A stretch of DNA of 64,000 bases from Pontibacter chinhatensis (GTDB taxonomy: Bacteria; Bacteroidota; Bacteroidia; Cytophagales; Hymenobacteraceae), in contig NZ_FOOT01000002.1 in assembly GCF_900113285.1 (NCBI RefSeq), positions 124,001 through 188,000 of the forward strand, in the 5' to 3' direction. The notes beneath the pieces were generated by a model, which was given only the letters and a program-made list of their open reading frames with translations, was not told the DNA's origin and did no database searches. Of the stretch, positions 33,530-41,643 are shown one piece after another. Numbering within the stretch: position 1 is the stretch's first letter; every line of letters begins with the position of its first letter. The position numbers and the translations under genes are program-made.

Positions 33530-34801
33530 ATGGACTTACCCAGGGGATTTGAGCGGATGATGGATTTCGGGCTGGTGGAGGCACTGCTGGGCCGACGCTC
33601 GCGCCGTTTCTTTATGGGTGCCGAGATGCCGGATGGAGTCTTTGCCTACAAATCGAAGCATGCGCCCGTGCCACTCTCGGAGCTGGAGAAGCTGCTGGTG
33701 GTAGCGGCCTGTGCTGGCAACACCAGTTGGCACCATATGATTTTCCGGGCCGAGCGCTACGCCCCGCACCTCTCCAACTACGCCGGGGCCGCCGGAGGCC
33801 GTACTTTTCCTTCCGCTGCGGGCTTTCATACCAGCATGACTTTTTTTACAGACGATGAGGGCGTATATGTGCTCGATAACCGCGATGCCCCCGCCAGCGC
33901 TGACCGAAGCAGCGAAGGAAAACTGAACCTGGATGCGGTGGTAAATGCGCTGAAGGGCCAGGTAAGAAAGCTGCAGGACAGCCGGGCGGGCGTGCCTTGC
34001 CAGGTGCCCTATGTGGAGGCACACAATACCTGGGTAGTTAACAAGCCGGGCACGCTGCTGGTTATCCCTGTGGGCGATTTGTCGCAGCACGTGCTGCTGG
34101 CCATTTGCTACATGCTGCAGAACGGCATGGTGCTCACCGACGACATCCACAAGCGCCCCATCCCCGGCATCGAAAAGTATAGCCGCCTGGCCGACCCCAG
34201 CAGCGTCTGGCCGATCACGTTTCTGGAACAATGGTCGATGGCCGAACTGACGGCAGAGTTGAGCACCAGTTGCTACGCCGGCGCACTGATGTTGCAGGCC
34301 ATGGGCCTGGGTGGCTGGATGTTCAATGGGGTGGACCCGTTCAGTATGCTGGGCGCGAGCGGCAACCCGGCCGTGCCGGGCCTTGGCTTCCGGTATGACA
34401 CCGACGAACGCTGGCCTTACCCCAACCCCACTGGGCTGAAGGGCGTGATGGAAGGTTTTTGCCCACCGCACTACCCCGACATGCGCGCCGCCGTAGAGGC
34501 TGTTTGCAACCGTAAGTTCGGCCAGGGAGGGCCCTTTAACACAAACACGCCTGGTCCCTGGAAAGAATCCGGAAAGGTAAGGGGCGCGGCGGAGGTACAC
34601 TCCGAAGAATTCAGGGAGTGCGTGGCGCTGCAGGCGCAGTATATCTACGATACCTTTGGCAAATTCCCCGGCACAGTGCCTTCCATTTTTGTGATTACCT
34701 ACCTGCAGGCCCACCACCTTGACCTGGACTTTTACGACACGTTCTACAAGCCGGGCTCCTACTTAAAAACGCACGCCGACCATATGGCCAACTGGCATTG
34801 A
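33530..34801 (+). CDS. Uncharacterised protein with a nitroreductase-like core (tentative)
   Basis: A 423-residue cytosolic protein. Its N-terminal GRRSRRFFMGAEMP followed by LEKLLVVAACAGNTSWHH recalls the RRSxRxF start and first helices of nitroreductase/SagB-type FMN enzymes, and LMLQAMGLGGWMFNGVDPF recalls the late helix of that fold. Between and after these are long segments I do not recognise, including an aromatic- and glycine-rich stretch (GFCPPHYPDM) and a His-rich end (LQAHHLDLDFYDTFYK). It lacks a signal peptide. It may be a flavoenzyme of a novel subgroup, or only superficially similar. The gene is single, with several TATACTT words just upstream. Confidence 0.55.
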   Translation: MDLPRGFERMMDFGLVEALLGRRSRRFFMGAEMPDGVFAYKSKHAPVPLSELEKLLVVAACAGNTSWHHMIFRAERYAPHLSNYAGAAGGRTFPSAAGFHTSMTFFTDDEGVYVLDNRDAPASADRSSEGKLNLDAVVNALKGQVRKLQDSRAGVPCQVPYVEAHNTWVVNKPGTLLVIPVGDLSQHVLLAICYMLQNGMVLTDDIHKRPIPGIEKYSRLADPSSVWPITFLEQWSMAELTAELSTSCYAGALMLQAMGLGGWMFNGVDPFSMLGASGNPAVPGLGFRYDTDERWPYPNPTGLKGVMEGFCPPHYPDMRAAVEAVCNRKFGQGGPFNTNTPGPWKESGKVRGAAEVHSEEFRECVALQAQYIYDTFGKFPGTVPSIFVITYLQAHHLDLDFYDTFYKPGSYLKTHADHMANWH

Positions 34802-34885
34802 CCCTCCCGACACCCGCCTGTATGCCATCACCTAACTATAAAATAAATGTTGCGTTATATAGGCATCTGAAAGTATAAAGGAGCT

Positions 34886-35380
34886 ATGGAAAAGAAATAC
34901 CAGGATCTTGAAATTGACGAAGATCTGGAGCTGGAGCGCAGGACCTGGACCGTTCAGCGCATTAGCTGGGTGCTGTTGCTGCTGATCATCCTGGCGGCCC
35001 TGCTTGGCTTCACAGGGCGGGGCGGCTTATTAGATGTGGGCAAAGGTGTTGCGTTTAACTCTTCCCATTCGGTGGACCTGGAGTATGAACGCTTCCTGCG
35101 CCAGGGAGTTACCAGGGAGATAAAGGTGAGTCTGCGCCAGGAAAACACTTCCATCCTGTTCAGCAACGGGTTTTACGAAACCCAGCGGATAGAGCAGGTT
35201 GTGCCCGAGCCCCAAAAAGAAGAAGTAGGCTCCGAAGGGATAACTTATACTTTCCACGGAGTAAAATCGCCCAGCCTTATCATCTTTTATGTAACCCCCT
35301 TGAAAGCAGGTAGCCTGAACTATACGGTCACAGGCTCAGACAAGGAGCCGGTCGCTGTCACGCAGTTTGTATATCCTTAA
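34886..35380 (+). CDS. Membrane-anchored protein of unknown function
   Basis: A 164-residue protein with an acidic cytosolic N-terminus (about 25 residues), one hydrophobic helix (ISWVLLLLIILAALLGF) and an extracytoplasmic beta-rich domain of about 110 residues. A GGAG-like ribosome site precedes the ATG. Its stop is close to or overlaps the next gene, which encodes a DUF421 membrane protein, so the two are likely co-translated and may form a complex. I do not recognise a family beyond this association. Function is unknown. Confidence 0.7.
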   Translation: MEKKYQDLEIDEDLELERRTWTVQRISWVLLLLIILAALLGFTGRGGLLDVGKGVAFNSSHSVDLEYERFLRQGVTREIKVSLRQENTSILFSNGFYETQRIEQVVPEPQKEEVGSEGITYTFHGVKSPSLIIFYVTPLKAGSLNYTVTGSDKEPVAVTQFVYP

Positions 35381-35393
35381 CCTGATTTACTCT

Positions 35394-35837
35394 ATGGAAA
35401 CTATCGTCAGAGGGATTATAGTATATATTTTCCTGCTCATCATCTTCAGGATAAATGGTAAGCGCGCCCTAACAGAAGCGACGGTGTTTGACTTTGTCCT
35501 GCTTCTGATCATTGCTGAAACCACGGAGCAGGCGTTCCTGGGGGAAGACATTTCCATGACGGGCAGCCTGCTGCTCATCATGACGCTCATCATGCTCGAT
35601 GTCATCATGTCGCTGCTGAAGCAGAAGTTCAGCATCTTTGAAAAGGTAGTGGACGGGGGACCGCTTATACTTCTGGACAACGGCAGGTTGCTCTACGACC
35701 GCATGAAGAAGGAGCGCATAGACGAGGCAGACATTCTGGAGTCGGCGCGCGAAATGCAGGGCCTGCAGCGGCTGGACCAGATCCGGTATGCCATTCTGGA
35801 GAAAGACGGCAAGATCACCATCATCCCGAAAGAGTAG
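35394..35837 (+). CDS. DUF421 (YetF-like) membrane protein
   Basis: About 147 residues from the ATG at 35394; a TTG start at 35367 would add nine residues and overlap the upstream gene. Three hydrophobic segments (IVRGIIVYIFLLIIF, FDFVLLLIIAET, LLLIMTLIMLDVIM) are followed by a cytosolic DUF421 domain with GGPLILLDNGRLLYDRMKKE and YAILEKDGKITIIPK. YetF proteins are widespread and poorly understood; in spore-formers they affect envelope or spore properties. The pairing with the single-pass protein upstream is probably functional. Confidence 0.88.
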   Translation: METIVRGIIVYIFLLIIFRINGKRALTEATVFDFVLLLIIAETTEQAFLGEDISMTGSLLLIMTLIMLDVIMSLLKQKFSIFEKVVDGGPLILLDNGRLLYDRMKKERIDEADILESAREMQGLQRLDQIRYAILEKDGKITIIPKE

Positions 35838-36175
35838 GCGTTTGCGCAAAGTATAAAGTATAAACTTACGTTGCGACTAACCCACCCCTTAGAGCTACGC
35901 TCGCTAACTCAAAACTCACGTTTTGGTAGTCCGGAGGAGGGGAATCTCTGCAAGTGTAATATAATACCAATATTGAACAAGTTGTGCGCATTAGATTGTG
36001 CTCACACTAGCTAGAGGCGAGCGAGGGCACTGCTATACGCAATACCGACTTAGTCGTGGTATAATTCCCCTCTTGGGAGGGGTTAGGGGTGGGTTTCACC
36101 TTAACCAAAGTATAAATGCCTGTTCATGTATCCAGGCGAAGTATAGCTACGGATTAGGTTAGCTGTTAGTGCCTA
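35838..36175. repeat. Intergenic region with CCCCTCC/GGAGGGGTTAGGGGTGGG repeats
   Basis: No gene is visible. Near 35878-35945 lies an inverted copy (AACCCACCCCTTAGAGC ... GGAGGAGGGGAATCT), and at 36063-36096 a direct copy (AATTCCCCTCTTGGGAGGGG then TTAGGGGTGGGTTT). The same module appears at 3974-4013, 59574-59608 and 59690-59730. Confidence 0.7.
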
Positions 36176-36736
36176 TCAGACCCTTAGCAAACCGCGGAAT
36201 GCTCTGGCGCTATAATAGGATTGCGCACCATTGTGGTATACAAAAACGTGGTCGTAGCGGCGGTCACAGAAAAGGGCGCCGCCTAGCTTTCTTATCGCGT
36301 CAGGTGTTTTCACCCAGCTGGAGGTTTTCAAATCAAAATTGCCGAGTTGCTGCAGTTCCCGGTACTCGTCTTCCGTTAATAGCTCAATACCCATAGCAGC
36401 AGCCATATCCACCGCGTTATCCGCTGGCTTGTGCTCTTTTCTGGATTCCTGCGCCTCGCGATCGTAACAAACGCTTCTGCGGCCTTTGGGGCTCTCCGCC
36501 GCGCAATCGCAGAAGATGTACTCCCCTGTTTTATCATCAAAACCCACCACATCGGGTTCGCCGCCGGTCCTCTCCATCTCCTGCAGCGACCACAGCCTGT
36601 CCGGCCTGGTTTCCAGTCTTGCCTGCACATCTGCCCACTCTATACTTTTGTGGCGGTTCATGTGCTTCTCAAAGCGGCTTTTTAAGGTGCTGAGTAGTGC
36701 TTCGTGTTGTTTTGCTGATAGCTCTTTCGTTGCCAT
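36176..36736 (-). CDS. DUF4256 domain-containing protein
   Basis: A 186-residue cytosolic protein of the DUF4256 family. The recognisable segments are LEKHMNRH-like KHMNRHKSIEWADVQARL, MERTGGEPDVVGFD, FCDCAAESPKGRRSVCYD (three Cys, possibly metal or redox related) and a C-terminal VFVYHNGAQSYYSARAFRG. Members are widespread in Bacteroidota and Firmicutes; no function is established. The ATG at 36736 gives the full family length. It stands alone between repeat-rich DNA and a small AT-rich gene. Confidence 0.85.
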   Translation of the reverse strand: MATKELSAKQHEALLSTLKSRFEKHMNRHKSIEWADVQARLETRPDRLWSLQEMERTGGEPDVVGFDDKTGEYIFCDCAAESPKGRRSVCYDREAQESRKEHKPADNAVDMAAAMGIELLTEDEYRELQQLGNFDLKTSSWVKTPDAIRKLGGALFCDRRYDHVFVYHNGAQSYYSARAFRGLLRV

Positions 36737-36767
36737 TTTAACTTCACTTTGTCCGTTATTATAAATG

Positions 36768-37040
36768 CTATTCCGCAGATGGATACTCTGAAAAATAGAT
36801 GTCCATCCCTATTGTTCCCATTATAGCCATTGATTTGGAACTCAAAACACCACCTCCGCCTGATGCATCTTTTCTTATATTAAAACCAATGTCAGCAACA
36901 TATTGATTTGGCGCTAAATCTTTGCCTTTCTTAACCAACCAAGTTGCAAGAGAATCAATTTGCATAGGTAAGTCCCAAACTCCATCACATAGCCAATCCA
37001 CTTTTTCAAATGTTTCCCGGATGTAGATATTTATCGGCAT
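36768..37040 (-). CDS. Small hypothetical protein
   Basis: A 90-residue protein starting MPINIYIRETFEKVDWLCDG, with a glycine run DASGGGGVLSS and ending YFSEYPSAE. It has no signal peptide or known domain. Protein-like composition, an ATG start and its position 31 bases upstream of the DUF4256 gene on the same strand support a real gene. Its codons are AT-richer than most of the window, suggesting a different origin. Function unknown. Confidence 0.6.
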   Translation of the reverse strand: MPINIYIRETFEKVDWLCDGVWDLPMQIDSLATWLVKKGKDLAPNQYVADIGFNIRKDASGGGGVLSSKSMAIMGTIGMDIYFSEYPSAE

Positions 37041-37462
37041 ACTTTATTCCTGCTAATTCTTTTATACTAAAGAAATGTACAGAATTCCTACTCCTTCTAC
37101 ACAGCCAAGCAGAGCCGGGATAACGAATATACTATATAAAGCTAAGTAAATAAATTATCAGCAACTATTCATAAAGTAGAAGGGCCACGCCCTACAGATA
37201 GCCAGATTGCATCCATACTCTTTCCCCAACAGCGTCCGCAACTGAACAGGAATTGTTCAATAATGAACAAAGGCAACTCAGGCAAACCTCAAAAACAAGC
37301 TATTTAAGCGCTTCCTTATTTCCTGGCACACCAATTGTCGAAATACAACAAAAACATACTTTAATTTAATTAAAACTAAACCTATGAGACAAACTTAATT
37401 TTTACTTACCGCTCAAAAAACCACCACTCATTCTTTTACCACACAAAATAAAACTATTAATC
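37041..37462. other. AT-rich intergenic region before the FISUMP lipoprotein
   Basis: About 420 bases between divergent genes with no convincing coding frame. It is AT-rich, with a TTTAATTTAATTAAAAC segment near 37361-37380 that probably belongs to the promoter of the downstream lipoprotein. No repeat family or RNA gene was recognised. Confidence 0.5.
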
Positions 37463-38695
37463 ATGAAGAAGTTAAAAAGTATGTTGCCCAGCTTGCTGCT
37501 GGCTGCTATGGTTGTGCTTACATGCAGCGGCTGCGATAAAGACGAGGCCAAACCAGCCGATCCCACTGACCCGGCCACTCCCACAGATGGCGGGGGAATA
37601 GAAACACCTTTCACCGCTATCCCGGCGCAGTATGTTGGCACCTGGTATATCGACCACAACCAGGGCCCGCTTTCTGTCAATTGGGAACAGGGCACGTTTC
37701 AGGGCGAGCAGGGCTTCCGGGAGTTCAGGACGATGGTGATGACGGCAGACGGAAAGAATGCGGTGGAGTACTCCTCTGATGTAACGAACGCGGGAACCGA
37801 AGTAAAGCAGCGCCTCTACAAAATGACGGGCACGCTGGAGTATAAAACGAATCCCAACTCCATCACCTTTCATGCTACATCAGGCAAGATGCGGGTATTC
37901 AGCACCCAATACACTGGCTATAAGGAATTTGATATCATCGCCAAGGATGTAAAGGCATACAGAACGGTTCTCATAAACCCCGAAGCCTCCACCTATTCTA
38001 ATTCTCAAAATTTTATGACGGCCAAACGGATAGATGGCGAAATGAACCAGTCGGTGCGGTTTAAGAAAGTGGAGGGCGGAACCAGCACGCCCACCAATCC
38101 AGGTGGACTATACTCACAGCCGCCAGCTACCGGCACTTATGTGCAGATCGGCGATAAATACTATCCTACCGTCACTATCGGAAACCTGGAGTGGATGTCG
38201 GTTAACTACGCCGGTCCGGGTGGTTTAAGTGACTCCGAGAATCCGGAGTATGGTACTTTCCTCAAACACCAGGATGTAAAGGATATTCAGGTACCTTCTG
38301 GCTGGCGGCTTCCAACAAAACAGGATTACCTGGCGCTTTTAAAGTCGCAAGGCATTGTGTACGATGAAGTATGGGAGAGCACCGATGGGTCTGATGTACA
38401 ATCTAAACGGCTGCTGGGCCAGTTGATGGCTGCTACAGGCTGGCTGAAACAGGATGGTTATGCCAACAACAAGTCCGGCTTTAACGCGGTGCCCGCCAAC
38501 CTGATGGTAACCAACGGCAACCCGCACGGCAAAGGCACTAACTGCCTGCTCTGGACGTCCAACATCGATGAGGAAGACAACCCGGTGGTTTTCAAAATCA
38601 TTCAGCTGCCAAGCGACACGTACTCCTCCTTCTCTGGCCAGCCGGTTGGCTATAACCCGCCGCACATTCCGGTAAGGTTTGTGAGAAACAAATAA
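37463..38695 (+). CDS. Lipoprotein with FISUMP (Fibrobacter major paralogous) domain
   Basis: A 410-residue lipoprotein: signal peptide and lipobox LTCSGC (Cys24), then an Asp/Pro/Thr-rich linker (PADPTDPATPTDG). Residues 45-200 form a beta-rich lipocalin-like or unknown domain. The C-terminal 180 residues carry the FISUMP pattern: DKYYPTVTIGNLEWMSVNY, VPSGWRLPTKQDYLALLK and the end IPVRFVRNK. FISUMP domains are common on Bacteroidota surface proteins, but their role is unknown. A strong terminator follows. Confidence 0.85.
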   Translation: MKKLKSMLPSLLLAAMVVLTCSGCDKDEAKPADPTDPATPTDGGGIETPFTAIPAQYVGTWYIDHNQGPLSVNWEQGTFQGEQGFREFRTMVMTADGKNAVEYSSDVTNAGTEVKQRLYKMTGTLEYKTNPNSITFHATSGKMRVFSTQYTGYKEFDIIAKDVKAYRTVLINPEASTYSNSQNFMTAKRIDGEMNQSVRFKKVEGGTSTPTNPGGLYSQPPATGTYVQIGDKYYPTVTIGNLEWMSVNYAGPGGLSDSENPEYGTFLKHQDVKDIQVPSGWRLPTKQDYLALLKSQGIVYDEVWESTDGSDVQSKRLLGQLMAATGWLKQDGYANNKSGFNAVPANLMVTNGNPHGKGTNCLLWTSNIDEEDNPVVFKIIQLPSDTYSSFSGQPVGYNPPHIPVRFVRNK

Positions 38696-38711
38696 GGCCA
38701 ACGGGCTAATA

Positions 38712-38749
38712 AACAAGACAGCCACCCTGGTTGGGGTGGCTGTCTTGTT
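38712..38749. terminator. Bidirectional terminator between FISUMP and dps genes
   Basis: Stem of about 15 bp (AACAAGACAGCCACC / GGTGGCTGTCTTGTT) with a short loop between convergent genes. Confidence 0.88.
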
Positions 38750-38769
38750 CTTTACCAAAGTATAAATGC

Positions 38770-39246
38770 TTAGTCGCGCAGGTAGGCCGAGTACATCCAC
38801 ACCAGTTTTTCCTGCTCGCGAATGTAGTCGCTCATTAGGGCGTTGGTACCTTCGTCGTCGGCCTCGGCAGAAAGCGCCAGCAGCTCGCGTTCTGTCAGAA
38901 TCAGCACCTTAAACCCCTCAAGCACCTCACGTACTGCCTCATTGCCATCCGACACGTTCGAAACTTCCTTTATAGTAGCATTCTCCAGGTAGGACGAAAA
39001 AGAGTGGAAAGGCGTGTGGCCCAAGGTAAGTATACGCTCGGCAATCTCATCTACCTTCACGATGGCGTCACTATAAAGCTCCTCGAACTTGGCGTGCAGC
39101 TCAAAGAACTTATCGCCCGAGATGTTCCAGTGAAAGCCCCGCGCATTGATGTAAAAAAGCTGGTAGTTGGCCAGCAGTATATTTAGTTTGTCAGCAAGTT
39201 GTTTCGCCTTGTCGGCGTCAATTCCAATTAGGTTTTTATTAGCCAT
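38770..39246 (-). CDS. dps: Dps-family ferritin-like DNA protection protein
   Basis: About 158 residues from MANKNLIGIDADKAK. The inter-subunit ferroxidase centre is present: NARGFHWNISGDKFFELH followed by KFEELYSDAIVKVDEIAERI gives the His and the Asp/Glu ligands. The C-terminal helix ends WMYSAYLRD. Dps forms dodecamers that oxidise and store iron and shield DNA during starvation or peroxide stress. The frame extends 25 residues upstream, but the family start and an intergenic-looking sequence favour 39246. It is a single gene. Confidence 0.93.
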   Translation of the reverse strand: MANKNLIGIDADKAKQLADKLNILLANYQLFYINARGFHWNISGDKFFELHAKFEELYSDAIVKVDEIAERILTLGHTPFHSFSSYLENATIKEVSNVSDGNEAVREVLEGFKVLILTERELLALSAEADDEGTNALMSDYIREQEKLVWMYSAYLRD

Positions 39247-39400
39247 AGTTTTGAATGCTTTTATATATGAAACATAGTATCCGGTTAAGGTAGCCAATCT
39301 GCAAAGCGCGGTCAATGACAAAAATCATACTTGCCTACGCATCTTTTGCAGACAGGCCTCTTTATATACAACTACGGTTCCCGGGGAATGTTTGCTGCTC

Positions 39401-40711
39401 TTACTTCAGCATGGAGGCGGTATAAGGGTTAGAAAGAAGCTCCTCAAACAGCTCCCAACGCTTCTGCGGGTTACTGTCAGTGCCGCCGTTACGCTCTATG
39501 TACTGGCGCACCAGTTCCCTGCCCAGGTTATAGTTTATCACATAGCTGCGGTACTTGTCCATGAAGCGGGTGCGCTGCAGGGCGCGGTCTTTTGGGTAGA
39601 GGTTATACTTTACGAGCATATCGGCAGCCTCCTCGCGGCTGATTTCGCCGTTCAGGTAGCGCCTGGCCGCTTCGTTTCCGGCGAAATCGATTTGCCCGAT
39701 ACTGGCAAGTATGCCATAGTACCTGTCTGCCTCCGCAGCGTTCAGGCCGGCCAGGGGAAACAGCACCTCCTTTTCGAATTTCAGGCGCTCCTCAGCCGGA
39801 AAAGCCACCTCGATGCCGTAGTTGGCGCTGCCCTCGGCAATCAGGCTCTGCGGACTGAAGAGCGGGTAAATCGAGTACTCTTTCCAGCCTTTTTTGTCTA
39901 CCAGGTTCTGCTCCAGCAGCACGTTAAACACATGGTGCCCCGGATAGCCCTCATGCGAGGCCAGGTCGATGGCGCGCTCGATGTAAATCGGGAAATCGGT
40001 GTTGATTTGGATGAGGCTATAGCCTTTTCCCTGGTAGTAATTGTAACCCGACCAGGCTTTGTCTGTCACGAACTCCAGCGTAAAGTTCTCCTGTTCCGGC
40101 AGCTTGTAATGGGCTTTAGTGCGCTTGCGCGCCTCGGCAATGGCCGCTTTGAACACGGTGTCCAGCCTGGCTTTGGGAATCTCAAATTGTGCACGGTAGG
40201 CCTCCCAGCGCTCGCTTATACTTCCCTTACCCGGCAGTTGGCGGTCTATGTTGGCAAGGATAGAATCGAGGTGGGCGAGCTGGTAGTGTGGCGGCTCGGC
40301 GTCGTAAAGCAGTTTGGCTTCTTCGTCAAAGCTATACTTTTTGCCCTGCATCATCTCTACTTTCGTAATAGCGGCCAGCACCTGCTTTTGGAACATCGCC
40401 AGGCGGCGCTGCTCGTCTGCAGACAAGCCTGTAGTATCCTGTGCCTGCAGCTGCTCCTGTATCGCTTTAAACTCACTCAGGAATTTTGCGGCCGGAAGCG
40501 AGTCTGCCGCGGGCTCCGTTGGCTTCCATTCCTCCGGGCCGTAATAGGCATCCACGATATCGCTGTCGTACTGGCCCAGTTGGAGCAGCGCTTTCACGTA
40601 GCGCTCGGCCAGTTGGTCCATGGGGACTGCCTGCGTGGCTTCAGTTTCGGTTTGGGTGGAAGTGCAGGCCCCGCAAGCTACGGCCAGCAAGAGCAAAAGT
40701 GCTTTTTTCAT
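39401..40711 (-). CDS. DUF885 family lipoprotein, putative zinc peptidase
   Basis: A 436-residue lipoprotein with a signal peptide and a Cys-rich lipobox (LAVACGAC; Cys13 or Cys16). The diagnostic motif of DUF885 is ASHEGYPGHH, a variant of HExxH thought to bind zinc, followed later by LIAEGSANYGIEVAF, which supplies another Glu. DUF885 members are predicted secreted peptidases; specificity is unknown. The protein is shorter than the usual 550-600 residues of DUF885, so it is a compact member. It is a single gene with no operon partners. Confidence 0.8.
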   Translation of the reverse strand: MKKALLLLLAVACGACTSTQTETEATQAVPMDQLAERYVKALLQLGQYDSDIVDAYYGPEEWKPTEPAADSLPAAKFLSEFKAIQEQLQAQDTTGLSADEQRRLAMFQKQVLAAITKVEMMQGKKYSFDEEAKLLYDAEPPHYQLAHLDSILANIDRQLPGKGSISERWEAYRAQFEIPKARLDTVFKAAIAEARKRTKAHYKLPEQENFTLEFVTDKAWSGYNYYQGKGYSLIQINTDFPIYIERAIDLASHEGYPGHHVFNVLLEQNLVDKKGWKEYSIYPLFSPQSLIAEGSANYGIEVAFPAEERLKFEKEVLFPLAGLNAAEADRYYGILASIGQIDFAGNEAARRYLNGEISREEAADMLVKYNLYPKDRALQRTRFMDKYRSYVINYNLGRELVRQYIERNGGTDSNPQKRWELFEELLSNPYTASMLK

Positions 40712-40892
40712 AGAGGGTGGTATGTGTTGGTTTGGTTAGGGAAGGAAGATTGTGTTTTAAATAAAGAAGCCGTTTAGGGCTTTAAAGCTTCCAAAGAATT
40801 GGGTAGGTAACAATGTTTGCGACAACATTCCCAATCTAATCCAAAGAAAGTTCTAAAACCCTAGACAGCTTCATCGCGATAGCCTTTATTAC

Positions 40893-41639
40893 TTATTGCC
40901 GATGCAAGGCTTGTTTCACTGTTTCTTTGTTGGGTTTAGAGACGGGTATTTTTTCACCAGACGTTAGGAGTAGGATACCACCATCTTCTTTTAACCAGCT
41001 TTTTACATACTTTGGATTTACTAAATGACTTTGATGCGTTCTTAGAAACCCGTTAGGGCGCAGTAAGTCTGCATATTCTTTAAGCGATTTAGAAACCAAT
41101 ATTTTTTCGCTATTGGCCAAAAAGAAATAGGTGTACGTATTATCTGCTTCGCAACGTATGATTTCTGATAGAGTAACATATCGTATTTCGCTCTGCATCT
41201 GCAGGGCAATTGTGCTGGCGTTTGTATCCGGCTTTTTCAATTGTTGCAGTAAAAAATCGAGCTGAGAAGTCTTGATTTGTGTTGCCAGTTTATTTTCCGC
41301 TTTATGTACCGCATTAATCAATTCTTCAATATCAATAGGCTTTAAAAGATAATCTAAGGCGGCAAACTTTACAGCTTGTATGCCATATTGGTCGTAAGCG
41401 GTGACAAAAATAACCTCGAAATTTCGCCTTGGAAGGAGCTTCAGTACATCAAAACCTGTTTGCTCGCCCATCTGGATATCCAGAAATACCAAGTCAGGTA
41501 AAAACTTTTCAATGGCCTCAACCGCCGCACGTACACTTTGCGCTGTTGCCATGATAGTTACCTGCGGACAGTGCTTTTCCAGCAGCGTCCGCAGGTTTTC
41601 TAAATTGGAAATTTCGTCATCTATTAAAATTGCCCTCAT
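40893..41639 (-). CDS. LytTR-type response regulator
   Basis: A 248-residue response regulator with an N-terminal receiver (LIDDE near residue 6, phospho-acceptor D54 in LVFLDIQMG, switch VFVTAYDQYG, Lys in YLLKPI) and a C-terminal LytTR DNA-binding domain (from about residue 150; GFLRTHQSHLVNPKYVKSW). Such regulators bind direct repeats and are usually paired with a LytS-like histidine kinase. The kinase gene lies 4 bases upstream but is broken (see 41644-43230). The regulator is intact, so it must use another phosphate source, act unphosphorylated, or be on its way to loss. This region is AT-rich compared with its surroundings. Confidence 0.93.
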   Translation of the reverse strand: MRAILIDDEISNLENLRTLLEKHCPQVTIMATAQSVRAAVEAIEKFLPDLVFLDIQMGEQTGFDVLKLLPRRNFEVIFVTAYDQYGIQAVKFAALDYLLKPIDIEELINAVHKAENKLATQIKTSQLDFLLQQLKKPDTNASTIALQMQSEIRYVTLSEIIRCEADNTYTYFFLANSEKILVSKSLKEYADLLRPNGFLRTHQSHLVNPKYVKSWLKEDGGILLLTSGEKIPVSKPNKETVKQALHRQ

Positions 41640-41643
41640 GATG

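Noticed and set aside
33536-34717. 393-residue minus-strand open frame opposite the nitroreductase-like gene
   Set aside because: Its composition is typical of an antisense shadow, and the plus-strand frame has landmarks of a real fold, an ATG and a sensible upstream region.
39392-40777. 461-residue plus-strand open frame opposite the DUF885 gene
   Set aside because: The minus strand encodes a lipoprotein with the DUF885 HEGYPGHH motif; the antisense frame has no motif.
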